In this document: one piece after another, positions 7,149-12,733 of the stretch
Layout of the letters: each line of letters opens with the position of its first letter
Numbering within the stretch: position 1 is the first letter of the stretch
From: a virus
Strand: one strand, 5' to 3'
IMG/VR virus record: IMGVR_UViG_3300021364_000126
Location: 1 to 28,484 of that record
Length of the DNA: 28,484 nucleotides
Made by a program: the position numbers and the translations under genes
The notes under the pieces: generated by a model
Told to the model about the DNA's origin: nothing
The model's database searches: none
Seen by the model: the letters and a program-made list of their open reading frames with translations, nothing else

Positions 7149-7489
7149 GCGTATGTCCACAAAACGGGGGTTGTTGTACGGGTATCTACGTGTACAAATG
7201 TTTTGGCAACACCTATGCCATTAAATCGTAGAGCAACCGCCATCTTTACGATTTTCATACGTTCTGTGCCGTTAGATACCGCAATATCAGCCGCGATACC
7301 TTGGTTATGGGTGCCAGGAACTTCCTTTCGAGCCTCGTTGGGGTGGGTTTCATCCCTGTAACCCGATGTAATTTTAAAGGGAAAGCCACATAGCTCACGC
7401 AACTGATCTAATTTCTCCAGAAATGCGTCATCCATTTCGTTCTTGTTGGTATGCGTACAGTTAAACTCTTCTAACTTAAAGTACTTCAT
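7145..7489 (-). CDS. Endolysin, peptidase M15 (D-Ala-D-Ala carboxypeptidase type)
   Basis: 114 residues from the ATG at 7487-7489, preceded by GGAGAG; the frame is open upstream but that part is the shadow of the small terminase gene. It carries the full M15A zinc site: FKITSGYRDETHP, then HNQGIAADI (H61, D68; HxxGxAxD) and FVHVDTR (H100, D102). Members are zinc peptidases that cut peptidoglycan cross-links, and small phage versions act as lysins. There is no signal peptide, so a holin would be needed; the small membrane proteins at 8450 or 10479 are candidates. Lying between the two terminase subunits is an unusual place. Confidence 0.88.
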   Translation of the reverse strand: MKYFKLEEFNCTHTNKNEMDDAFLEKLDQLRELCGFPFKITSGYRDETHPNEARKEVPGTHNQGIAADIAVSNGTERMKIVKMAVALRFNGIGVAKTFVHVDTRTTTPVLWTYA

Positions 7490-7961
7490 CTGACTCTCCA
7501 TCAATGATGGTAGGTTGGATAGTGTTAGGATCGAAGTCACCCATAGCAGAGCCAACATCCTTAACATCTGCAGTGCCAACCCCAGTAATGTTGATCTGAA
7601 TAGCAGATTTGCCGCCATTTTGCACGATATCTTTTTCAAATGCCGCTACAGGCAGGATTCTATCCATGACTAACTTCCATGCGGCAGACTGATTTTTGTG
7701 ATCATTGTCTAACGCGGCATCAAAGATAGTATCTAAGACTAGTTTGGATTTAGGAGAGGCCAGCATACGAGCCTTGTACTCGTTGATCTTGGCGGCATCA
7801 CCCTTAGGACGGCCTGGTTTACCCCTGCCACCTTTAGAATGAGCGGCTAATGCTTGTCTACTGGGTTTAGTGCGCTTTTTTTCTTCTTTTATCTGCGCTT
7901 TACGACGTTGCTTGTAAGTCAAACTGTCGTCTTCGGGTACTTCTACTCTCTTGTCTGTCAT
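7476..7961 (-). CDS. terS: Terminase small subunit (DNA recognition)
   Basis: 161 residues. The N-terminal 60 are strongly basic and Gly/Pro-rich (KQRRKAQIKEEKKRTKPSR, GGRGKPGRPKGDA) and likely contact DNA. A helical core follows (EYKARMLASPKSKLVLDTIF and KNQSAAWKLVMDRILPVAAF), with a strand-rich acidic tail. This order recurs in small terminases of podoviruses, which form rings that pick the packaging site and feed DNA to the large subunit. It is the first gene of the minus-strand head operon. No clear Shine-Dalgarno precedes the ATG (poly-T instead), hinting at weak or leaderless-type initiation. Confidence 0.75.
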   Translation of the reverse strand: MTDKRVEVPEDDSLTYKQRRKAQIKEEKKRTKPSRQALAAHSKGGRGKPGRPKGDAAKINEYKARMLASPKSKLVLDTIFDAALDNDHKNQSAAWKLVMDRILPVAAFEKDIVQNGGKSAIQINITGVGTADVKDVGSAMGDFDPNTIQPTIIDGESDEVL

Positions 7962-7999
7962 AAAAAAATTGGGCTGTACTTATCCAACCCGCCCTCCCT

Positions 8000-8028
8000 A
8001 TCCTATATATATATTACGGACTCTACAA
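8000..8028 (-). promoter_or_regulatory. Candidate promoter for the head and packaging operon
   Basis: On the minus strand, TTGTAG (8023-8028) lies 17 bp before TAGGAT (8000-8005), embedded in an alternating TA tract (8004-8015) that would melt easily. Transcription would start about 30 bp upstream of the small terminase ATG. Both hexamers are imperfect, so this is a location guess based on the first gene of the operon and the AT-rich dip, not a strong consensus. Confidence 0.25.
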
Positions 8029-8192
8029 CCCCCACTTTACCTGATAAGAATGCTAATGCAAAACAGTTATAAAAACATGAGGTGAATCAAGGACTTGGAA
8101 TAAGGTCAAAATGACTTTTTTTTGTGGTTGGGTGGGAACAGACGACGACGACATACGCGCAACACCCCCCCGTCCCCGAAAAAATCCCAACA

Positions 8193-8242
8193 ATTGGCAC
8201 TCGGTATGCCAATAGATTGTGGCACGGTGTATGCCAATAGAT
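8193..8242. repeat. Tandem operator-like dyads, two copies
   Basis: Copy A has perfect 7-bp arms ATTGGCA/TGCCAAT with a 7-bp spacer (8193-8213). Copy B keeps GGCA...TGCC (8221-8235), with degenerate outer bases. The 22-bp units GGCACnnnGTATGCCAATAGAT match at 19 of 22 positions and are spaced 25 bp. This is the look of paired repressor sites; the protein is unknown and no obvious repressor gene lies next to it. Confidence 0.7.
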
Positions 8243-8276
8243 GAGGTGAGAATGTGAGGTGTGTGGATGGATGTGG

Positions 8277-8323
8277 TACCCCATAGGCTATACCCCTAGA
8301 GCATACCCATAAGCCATACCCAA
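8277..8323. repeat. Iteron-like array of four TACCC motifs
   Basis: TACCC occurs at 8277, 8291, 8304 and 8317, with spacings of 14, 13 and 13 bp. Three copies share a wider (G/C)(C/A/T)ATACCC frame. On the opposite strand the copies read GGTATGGC, GGTATGCT, GGTATAGC and GGGTACC. These resemble the GGTATGCC core of the neighbouring dyads, so one protein could bind all six sites in two orientations. Confidence 0.5.
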
Positions 8324-8346
8324 CAAACCGAGCTGGCAGAATCCTT

Positions 8347-8376
8347 TTGTCACAATTGTCACAAACACCAAATAAT
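8347..8376 (+). promoter_or_regulatory. Candidate early promoter with doubled TTGTCACAA
   Basis: TTGTCA (8347-8352) lies 18 bp before AATAAT (8371-8376). The nonamer TTGTCACAA is repeated at once (8347-8355 and 8356-8364). The 12-mer CAATTGTCACAA (8353-8364) recurs exactly at 11964-11975 within a second promoter candidate. An alternative start further on is TTGCAA (8390-8395), 16 bp, TAATGT (8412-8417). Either would drive the plus-strand early operon starting at 8450. Confidence 0.4.
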
Positions 8377-8449
8377 CCCCCCATTATCCTTGCAACTATC
8401 CACACATGGAGTAATGTGTATACATCAACAACAAACAAGGGATCTACAA

Positions 8450-8596
8450 ATGGCAAACGCGATATTTACTTTCTCTATCTACTTACTGGGCGTTTTAGTT
8501 TTGTCGGTGGTGTTGCTACCACTCACGCAAATCGCGCCATCCTTTTTGGTCGGTATTGTGGCGGGGTCTCTCGCTACTGCCGCCACACAGCTCTAA
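8450..8596 (+). CDS. Small membrane protein (48 residues), first early gene
   Basis: The ATG at 8450 follows AAGGGA with 7 nt spacing; earlier in-frame starts lie in the promoter area. The product has two hydrophobic segments: FTFSIYLLGVLVLSVVLLPL (7-26) and a Gly/Ala-rich one (about 31-47, FLVGIVAGSLATAATQL). Only a few residues are polar and none form a catalytic motif. A two-helix peptide of this size could be a holin, a superinfection-exclusion protein or a membrane toxin; being first in an early operon favours an early host-takeover role. Function not recognised. Confidence 0.65.
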   Translation: MANAIFTFSIYLLGVLVLSVVLLPLTQIAPSFLVGIVAGSLATAATQL

Positions 8597-8620
8597 TCAA
8601 ACGGAAACGAGGATCAAACA

Positions 8621-8860
8621 ATGTCATACGTTGAAATCAAAATTGCACAGCTAAACAACCGCGCTATGTATTCAGTATCTGAACGCATCAATGGCGGAGA
8701 GTGGTCAATTCTAGACTACGGGGTAAGCATTAAATCCGCTGACAAATTTGCGGATGAGATGTGCATGGGATACGAGCTGTGGGATGGCCAGATGATCGCT
8801 AACCATACAGTGAAATGCTTTTACGAATGGTCAGATGGCCGACGTACCTACAAGTACTAA
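8621..8860 (+). CDS. Hypothetical early protein, 79 residues
   Basis: Begins MSYVEIKIAQLNNRAMYSVS and contains strand-like segments with a helix in the middle (KSADKFADEMCMGYELWDG) and an aromatic C-terminus. It has the feel of a small alpha/beta fold with a four-stranded sheet. GAGGATCAAAC precedes the ATG, nearly the same ribosome site as the next gene. No family recognised. It sits in a run of early genes, so host takeover or DNA metabolism is possible but unproven. Confidence 0.65.
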   Translation: MSYVEIKIAQLNNRAMYSVSERINGGEWSILDYGVSIKSADKFADEMCMGYELWDGQMIANHTVKCFYEWSDGRRTYKY

Positions 8861-8882
8861 TCAACTAAAAGAGGATCAAACC

Positions 8883-9092
8883 ATGTTTAAAGGTACTTTC
8901 CAGTCTGAGGTAATTTACGAAGTAGAAAATGACGAGCTTGGTGTCCTGGCTCAAGTAGCTACCAGCTCTAACATTATGTGGAAATTTAAGGTAACCGTTC
9001 ACGATGTCGACGAGTGCGAGATCGTCGGGACTAAATCCTTTAAAACAAAAAGCGAAGCTGAAGCATACGCTGACCGTTGCATCATAGGTTAA
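8883..9092 (+). CDS. Hypothetical early protein, 69 residues, start revised
   Basis: The ATG at 8883 is chosen because GAGGA sits 7 nt upstream and it starts after the previous stop; the longer frame overlaps that gene. The product (MFKGTFQSEVIYEVENDELG, then SSNIMWKFKVTVHDVDEC, ending KSEAEAYADRCIIG) is a beta-sheet with a C-terminal helix. The layout strand-strand-strand-FKTKSEAEAYAD-helix resembles many small phage proteins of unknown role, and roughly mirrors its upstream neighbour, so the two may be distant duplicates. Confidence 0.65.
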   Translation: MFKGTFQSEVIYEVENDELGVLAQVATSSNIMWKFKVTVHDVDECEIVGTKSFKTKSEAEAYADRCIIG

Positions 9093-9105
9093 AGCCTAGC
9101 CGATC

Positions 9106-9143
9106 GGGCACCTACGGGTGTCCTTTCGGGTGCGCTTTGCACC
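9106..9143 (+). promoter_or_regulatory. Two RNA hairpins, first with UACG loop
   Basis: Stem GGGCACC/GGTGTCC (9106-9112 with 9117-9123, one G-U pair) closes TACG, the extra-stable UNCG loop in C(UACG)G context. A second stem GGTGC/GCACC (9129-9133 with 9139-9143) follows. GCACC of the first stem could also pair with GGTGC of the second. There is no T tract, so this looks like an mRNA stability or translation element rather than a terminator. Confidence 0.55.
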
Positions 9144-9172
9144 ATCAACCCAACAAAAGAGAGAGTTAAACA

Positions 9173-9364
9173 ATGCGACATATCACATTAACAGGATACT
9201 ACGCCGGAGAGACTGTTTGCGGCGCACAAAAAAATATTGAGGGCGATACATACGCCCACGTCGGCGATTGGCTGGATAAGCCAGAAAACCTGGCTGATTT
9301 ATGTCCAGCTTGTCGAGAGGTTTGGGATGACGTTTCAAGCGATGATGAGGTGTCACCATGCTAG
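9173..9364 (+). CDS. Small Cys-containing phage protein (GYYAGETVCG type)
   Basis: 63 residues starting MRHITLTGYYAGETVCGAQK, with CPAC at 44-47 and an Asp-rich tail. C16, H29, C44 and C47 could form one zinc site. Proteins with an H-x-TLTGYYAG-x-x-x-CG start and a later CxxC recur in phages, without a known role. AGAGAG precedes the ATG. The stop overlaps the next start by 7 bp, so it is translated with the 247-residue Cys-rich gene and may act with it. Confidence 0.7.
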   Translation: MRHITLTGYYAGETVCGAQKNIEGDTYAHVGDWLDKPENLADLCPACREVWDDVSSDDEVSPC

Positions 9365-10101
9365 GTAAAAAGACATCCCCCAAATCATTACCCAAACGAC
9401 GCGGATTTATTCTATACCAGGGGCCATCGGTACTGGACGGTGCACCGATTGTGGTTATCGCTACGCTGTCCACGTCTAACGTAAAAACTGGCGACGCTAT
9501 ACAGACCTGGATACTGCGCGACGATATCAATCCGGTTGAAGCTACAAAGACTGGAGACGATTCATCGATATGTGGAAGCTGTCCGCATCGTCACTTCAAT
9601 AATGGCGCGTGTTATGTGAGCGTTTACCAGGCACCAAACCAAATTTGGAAAAGCTATAAGCGCGGATTGTATGAACAATATGATCACAAGCTACACGCAG
9701 ACTACTTTCGGTCGCGTGTTGTGAGATTAGGCGCGTATGGTGATCCTGCGGCAGTACCCTTTGAGGTGTTTCACATTATCGCCAGACTAGCCCGCGCACA
9801 TACCGGCTACACACACCAGGCGAACCACAAAAACTTTGATCAGCGTTATTTCACGTTATGCCAGGTATCAGCAGACTCCCCCAAACAAGCGACCAAATAC
9901 CAAAAGCAAGGCGCAAAGACTTTCCGCGTGGCAATGGAAGGCGACGGGTTATTGCCTGGTGAGATCGAATGCCTGGCAGACTCCGATGGCATTCAATGCG
10001 TAGACTGCAAGCTATGCGACGGGGTATCACAAAATATTGCGATCGCTGTACATGGATCGCGTTCCAATAAATTCAACACTGCAATCATTGCGAGAGGTTA
10101 A
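9358..10101 (+). CDS. Conserved Cys-rich phage protein (DUF7227/gp88-like), possible metal or Fe-S protein
   Basis: 247 residues. A first cysteine cluster CGSCPHRHFNNGACYV (C72, C75, C85) is followed by RVVRLGAYGDPAAVP, a helical part with HTGYTHQANHKNF, and a second cluster QCVDCKLCDG (C214, C217, C220). The combination CGSCP...GACYV with RLGAYGDPAAVP matches a phage family I associate with DUF7227 and the mycobacteriophage gp88 type, recalled rather than searched. Six clustered cysteines fit an Fe-S cluster or zinc sites. Substrate unknown. It overlaps its upstream gene and lies 2 bp before the ASCH-like gene, so the three look like one unit. Confidence 0.7.
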   Translation: MLGKKTSPKSLPKRRGFILYQGPSVLDGAPIVVIATLSTSNVKTGDAIQTWILRDDINPVEATKTGDDSSICGSCPHRHFNNGACYVSVYQAPNQIWKSYKRGLYEQYDHKLHADYFRSRVVRLGAYGDPAAVPFEVFHIIARLARAHTGYTHQANHKNFDQRYFTLCQVSADSPKQATKYQKQGAKTFRVAMEGDGLLPGEIECLADSDGIQCVDCKLCDGVSQNIAIAVHGSRSNKFNTAIIARG

Positions 10102-10103
10102 TC

Positions 10104-10466
10104 ATGGGTATCGGCATCAATATCAGATCAACAAAGAACCGGCGCTATGCTCTCGATATCGCGCAAGGATTTAAAACACTAGAGACGCGAAATAGTGATT
10201 CACTACGCGCCTATATCGGAGAGCGGGTCGGTTTAATCGAGACGGGTAGAGGTAGAGCAATGCTCGTGGGATTCGCCACCGTAGGCGATCCGATAGAGGT
10301 CAGCTCCACCGATTTTGACGATCATTATGCGAGCCATTTAGTGGCGCCAGGCGATGATTTTTATCCTGAACCTGGATCATCTAAACAATGCTATCCAATG
10401 CTAAATGCTGAACCGTGCGAGCCACGCGCTATTTATTCATTCGGCATTCGTTCTAGAAAAATATAA
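10104..10466 (+). CDS. ASCH/PUA-like domain protein
   Basis: 120 residues. The stretch GFKTLETRNSDSLRAYIGER followed by VGLIETGRGRAMLVGFATVG has the ASCH order: G-K-x-x-E-x-R motif, then GE-R-x-G strand and a central strand pair. ASCH domains belong to the PUA-like superfamily and bind modified bases or RNA; some hydrolyse N4-acetylcytidine. Here the domain spans residues 10-80, with an Asp/Pro-rich extension. Location after the Cys-rich gene and in a phage that also has a TGT/DpdA-like gene makes a role in base modification thinkable. No direct proof. Confidence 0.6.
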   Translation: MGIGINIRSTKNRRYALDIAQGFKTLETRNSDSLRAYIGERVGLIETGRGRAMLVGFATVGDPIEVSSTDFDDHYASHLVAPGDDFYPEPGSSKQCYPMLNAEPCEPRAIYSFGIRSRKI

Positions 10467-10478
10467 AGGGGGTTAATT

Positions 10479-10637
10479 ATGAATAAAACAGACATCATTC
10501 TGGCCGCTATCACTGCGGCCCTACTGTTAACCGGCGCAATGTTAGCGCTTAATTTTGAATGGCTGGGAGCGTTCGCGTTCCTTGCCGGCGGAATCTTGGG
10601 CTTATTCAGCCTTGAAGCTATCAATGGAGGACTTTAA
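10479..10637 (+). CDS. Small two-helix membrane protein (52 residues)
   Basis: ATG 10479 follows AAGGGGG with 6 nt spacing. The protein is MNKTDIILAAITAALLLTGA followed by a short NFEW turn, a second hydrophobic segment (LGAFAFLAGGILGLFSL) and a short tail. Two transmembrane helices joined by a tight loop, and length, fit a class II-like pinholin or a small exclusion protein. Its GGAGG near the stop serves as ribosome site for the next gene. Function not proven; position away from the lysin gene is a point against a simple holin call. Confidence 0.65.
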   Translation: MNKTDIILAAITAALLLTGAMLALNFEWLGAFAFLAGGILGLFSLEAINGGL

Positions 10638-10639
10638 TC

Positions 10640-10834
10640 ATGGATGAATTATTTGGCTTTACTGTCATCGACCGCGATGGCGGCGAGTTGTTCACGTCAG
10701 ACCCTGAATACCCCAGCTACAAGGAAGCAGAGCGCGCCGGAGATCATTCGCTATGCGATTTGAATGGCGGCAGTCTCGAAGTATGGCTATGGGATGACAG
10801 CTTGGAAGACATCAGCAAAACATGGGAGGTGTAA
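10640..10834 (+). CDS. Hypothetical acidic protein, 64 residues
   Basis: Starts MDELFGFTVIDRDGGELFTS, rich in Asp/Glu with several Trp (EVWLWDDS). GGAGG at the end of the upstream gene lies in Shine-Dalgarno position. It seems a small alpha/beta protein. No family recognised. The stop is 2 bp before the next ATG. Confidence 0.6.
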   Translation: MDELFGFTVIDRDGGELFTSDPEYPSYKEAERAGDHSLCDLNGGSLEVWLWDDSLEDISKTWEV

Positions 10835-10836
10835 AA

Positions 10837-11070
10837 ATGTCAGTAGAAATAGAAACGGGCGTGCCGGTGCCTACGCAGAAAGTCGGCAAGTTAGGACGCT
10901 GGAAAGAGATCGCCCAGGGTATGGAGGTAAACGGCCCTGGCGTACTCCTGAAAGGCGAGACAGCACGAAGCAATGCGGCCCGAAGTCTACGCACTGCGGC
11001 GACCACACTAGGCCACAAGGTCAAATCACAAACGACTGCCGAAGGTGTGGTGGTCTGGAGGGTGGAATGA
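10837..11070 (+). CDS. Small phage protein with IPxP...WKEIAQGMEVNGPG pattern
   Basis: 77 residues from ATG 10837, with a near-perfect GGGAGGTG upstream. Text ETGVPVPTQKVGKLGRWKEI, then GMEV and an Ala-rich helix (ARSNAARSLRTAATTLG), then KSQTTAEGVVVWRVE. This order (short Pro strand, R-x-W-K, MEV-G, Ala helix, TR-strand ending VWRV) is common in small phage proteins near replication genes, perhaps the DUF7303 type; function unknown, possibly DNA binding. It overlaps the next gene by 4 bp. Confidence 0.65.
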   Translation: MSVEIETGVPVPTQKVGKLGRWKEIAQGMEVNGPGVLLKGETARSNAARSLRTAATTLGHKVKSQTTAEGVVVWRVE

Positions 11071-11957
11071 TGTCGCAAGATATGACGCGATGGGCGGCAG
11101 AGTGTTACGCACAATTGGGTTTAGATATGGCGGATGAGCATTCAATTAGTTCAGGGCCATATTGCGATTTTAAAACAAAAGAGCAAAGAGATAGCTTTAT
11201 TGAAGCCACAATGGTCATGCTTTTTAATTCAATGAAGTTTGTATTGCCCGAAGAGGTGTCGCTAGGTGATGAGCCTAGCTTAAAAATTGACTTTGATGAT
11301 TTTTTAAAGATCGTCAGAGAAAACCCTATGCCTTATGAGTTTGTTGCTTTGTCATGCTTTTCAGCCTTTGTTGATGGAGACAAAGGCCCAGCTTGTTTTC
11401 TCTATTGGCACGATGAAGAGAAAAGAGAGATAACTATAAATGCTTTCATTAAGCCGAGTGAAAATAGCGGGGCTTTTTTAAAACTTCCATTGTTCGTTAC
11501 ATTGGACATAGACAAAGGTGAATATCGACTATATAGCACCATAAGCGAAGCCGTTGCAAAGCAAGACTTTAGGCGAAAAATTAACGGAGAAGACGAGCTT
11601 GACGCTTTGGCTAAATCATCAGCCACACAAGCGATGCAGGCGCTTGGAGCGCTATTAACACTTTTATCTTGCTCCAACGTCAGCGAGAGAGAAATACCGA
11701 TAAGCAAGCTGAAGCGCGATCGCCTGAAGAAGAAAAAGCTACCCGTGTTTGAGCATAAGACTCTGTATATCGAGGATGTTCGGAGTGCGCGGGTAGATCG
11801 TGGCGGCACGTCATCACCTAGAAGGCAACACCATAGACGCGGACACATACGGCGATTGTCTAACGGCAACCAAGTGTGGGTGCGGCCCTGCTTGGTGGGA
11901 GATCCTTCACTGGGATTTGTGTCCAAAGACTACGTGCTACGCGGCAACAGACGATGA
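11067..11957 (+). CDS. 296-residue protein with C-terminal RGHIRRL...VWVRP domain
   Basis: The ATG at 11067 overlaps the upstream TGA (ATGATG), so this start is chosen over a long upstream extension that is only a shadow. Residues 1-225 are mixed helix/strand and unrecognised. The final 65 residues (starting about LPVFEHKTLYI, then SPRRQHHRRGHIRRLSNGNQ, VWVRPCLVGD, GFVSKDYVLR) match a short basic block I recall at the C-terminus of many phage proteins of unknown function. DNA composition changes: the body is AT-richer with Lys/Phe-rich codons, the end GC-richer and Arg-rich. A mosaic or fused gene is possible. Confidence 0.65.
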   Translation: MMSQDMTRWAAECYAQLGLDMADEHSISSGPYCDFKTKEQRDSFIEATMVMLFNSMKFVLPEEVSLGDEPSLKIDFDDFLKIVRENPMPYEFVALSCFSAFVDGDKGPACFLYWHDEEKREITINAFIKPSENSGAFLKLPLFVTLDIDKGEYRLYSTISEAVAKQDFRRKINGEDELDALAKSSATQAMQALGALLTLLSCSNVSEREIPISKLKRDRLKKKKLPVFEHKTLYIEDVRSARVDRGGTSSPRRQHHRRGHIRRLSNGNQVWVRPCLVGDPSLGFVSKDYVLRGNRR

Positions 11958-11966
11958 CCGTCTCAA

Positions 11967-11995
11967 TTGTCACAATGCACAGACATCACTATCTA
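11967..11995 (+). promoter_or_regulatory. Candidate promoter for the 12040-13290 gene group
   Basis: TTGTCA (11967-11972), a 17-bp spacer, TATCTA (11990-11995). It lies in the small gap after the 296-residue gene and 45 bp before the next ATG. The upstream half sits in the 12-mer CAATTGTCACAA (11964-11975) that also occurs in the early promoter candidate at 8353-8364, suggesting common control of both units. Confidence 0.5.
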
Positions 11996-12039
11996 ACCTA
12001 AGTAAACTTTATTAAACATCAACGAAAGAGGGTAACAAT

Positions 12040-12207
12040 ATGACTACACCAAGATATGCCTACGGCGAAATGGGTGAGCAGGTGCGCGATGCTGTCGATC
12101 ACTTCGTTCATTCCGAAAAACAAAACATCCTCGCACTAATCTACTGGTGCGAACGTGTCGGGATGGACTCCGATGAAATCATTGATCTACTAAAAGAGGA
12201 GCTATAG
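12040..12207 (+). CDS. Small acidic helical protein (55 residues)
   Basis: From ATG 12040, preceded by GAGGG, to TAG at 12205. It reads MTTPRYAYGEMGEQVRDAVD and continues as one long amphipathic helix with KQNILALIYWCERVGMDSDE and IIDLLKEEL. This is the style of small phage antirepressor or host-inhibitor proteins, but nothing specific is recognised. The next ATG follows after 2 bp. Confidence 0.6.
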   Translation: MTTPRYAYGEMGEQVRDAVDHFVHSEKQNILALIYWCERVGMDSDEIIDLLKEEL

Positions 12208-12209
12208 CC

Positions 12210-12539
12210 ATGAGGTTTAGTGATAAGTACATCAGCGAACTCTGCCCTGAGTTAGGCAAGTGGGAAGTCCAGCTACTGAAGAACCATCTACTGGATATGC
12301 ACCACCCGAACGACATCTACGACCAGCTAGTACGCACGACCTCTCGCGGTTTGTTTCCTGAGCTGTACCGATGGAGAGCATCCAAGGCGCATGAGGCCAT
12401 TCAGGAGGCCGTAGAATTGCTTCAGAGAGTCGATCAGATTCTGGCTAACGTACCGGATGCCTCAGATGAAGTAGCCCGTACACAGCTAGAGATACGCAAT
12501 AACGTCGTGTACCTTCAAAGAGAAAACGGGGGTAAATGA
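12210..12539 (+). CDS. Hypothetical helical protein, 109 residues
   Basis: Begins MRFSDKYISELCPELGKWEV; the rest is helical with a C-terminal segment (AHEAIQEAVELLQRVDQIL and VARTQLEIRNNVVYLQREN) that could form a coiled coil. Four-base ATGA overlap with the next gene. A dimeric adaptor-like protein is possible. No homologous family comes to mind. Confidence 0.6.
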   Translation: MRFSDKYISELCPELGKWEVQLLKNHLLDMHHPNDIYDQLVRTTSRGLFPELYRWRASKAHEAIQEAVELLQRVDQILANVPDASDEVARTQLEIRNNVVYLQRENGGK

Positions 12540-12733
12540 TGGAGCGGCTATACCCTGAGACGCTGTTGCAAATCTACTTCAACAAGTGCAAGTTCGATGA
12601 TGAGCGGCCCACAGTTGAAGGGTTAAACAAGTTCGCTGAAGAGATCGCCGGATGCTACAAGTCCGGCCCTCATTACGAGACCATAACGGACTACATAAAA
12701 CGGAGGCAGGGCGATGAACCTACCCAGAGATAA
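12536..12733 (+). CDS. Hypothetical protein, 65 residues
   Basis: Two adjacent ATG codons (12536 and 12539) open the frame; the first overlaps the upstream TGA. The protein reads MMERLYPETLLQIYFNKCKF and ends in KRRQGDEPTQR, short and mixed-charge. It overlaps the following gene by 20 bp, whose GGAGG lies inside this one. Unknown function. Confidence 0.6.
   Translation: MMERLYPETLLQIYFNKCKFDDERPTVEGLNKFAEEIAGCYKSGPHYETITDYIKRRQGDEPTQR

Larger units (their letters stand above)
7962..8449. other. Divergent control region without genes (488 bp)
   Basis: No convincing gene lies here; open frames on both strands are composed of low-complexity translations. From left to right it holds: the TA-rich promoter area of the minus operon (8000-8030), a short palindrome GGTCAAAATGACT followed by eight T (8104-8123), a GAC triplet run (8141-8150), a C7 run (8165-8171), two dyad repeats (8193-8242), a C-free tract (8236-8278), four spaced TACCC motifs (8277-8321), a doubled TTGTCACAA (8347-8364), and plus-strand promoter candidates up to the first early gene. 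Such a dense set of repeats in the only long gap of the window suggests the switch region and perhaps an origin of replication. Confidence 0.7.

Noticed and set aside
7490-7639. N-terminal extension of the M15 lysin with a hydrophobic stretch that looks like a signal peptide
   Set aside because: It lies in the coding sequence of the small terminase; the ATG at 7487 has GGAGAG and the family start MKYFKLEEF.
8104-8123. Palindrome GGTCAAAATGACT followed by eight T as a terminator
   Set aside because: Stem is AT-rich with a G-T pair and nothing upstream is transcribed in that direction; a protein site is equally possible.
8106-8456. Minus and plus strand frames in the control region
   Set aside because: They translate repeats into His, Cys or Thr-rich text without ribosome sites; the DNA pattern explains them.
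10764-11066. Long upstream extension of the 296-residue gene
   Set aside because: It is the off-frame reading of two better supported genes (10640-10834 and 10837-11070); ATGATG at 11067 is a natural coupled start.
11800-12015. Plus-strand 71-residue frame with several Cys
   Set aside because: It is out of frame with the conserved C-terminal block of the 296-residue gene and covers the promoter region.
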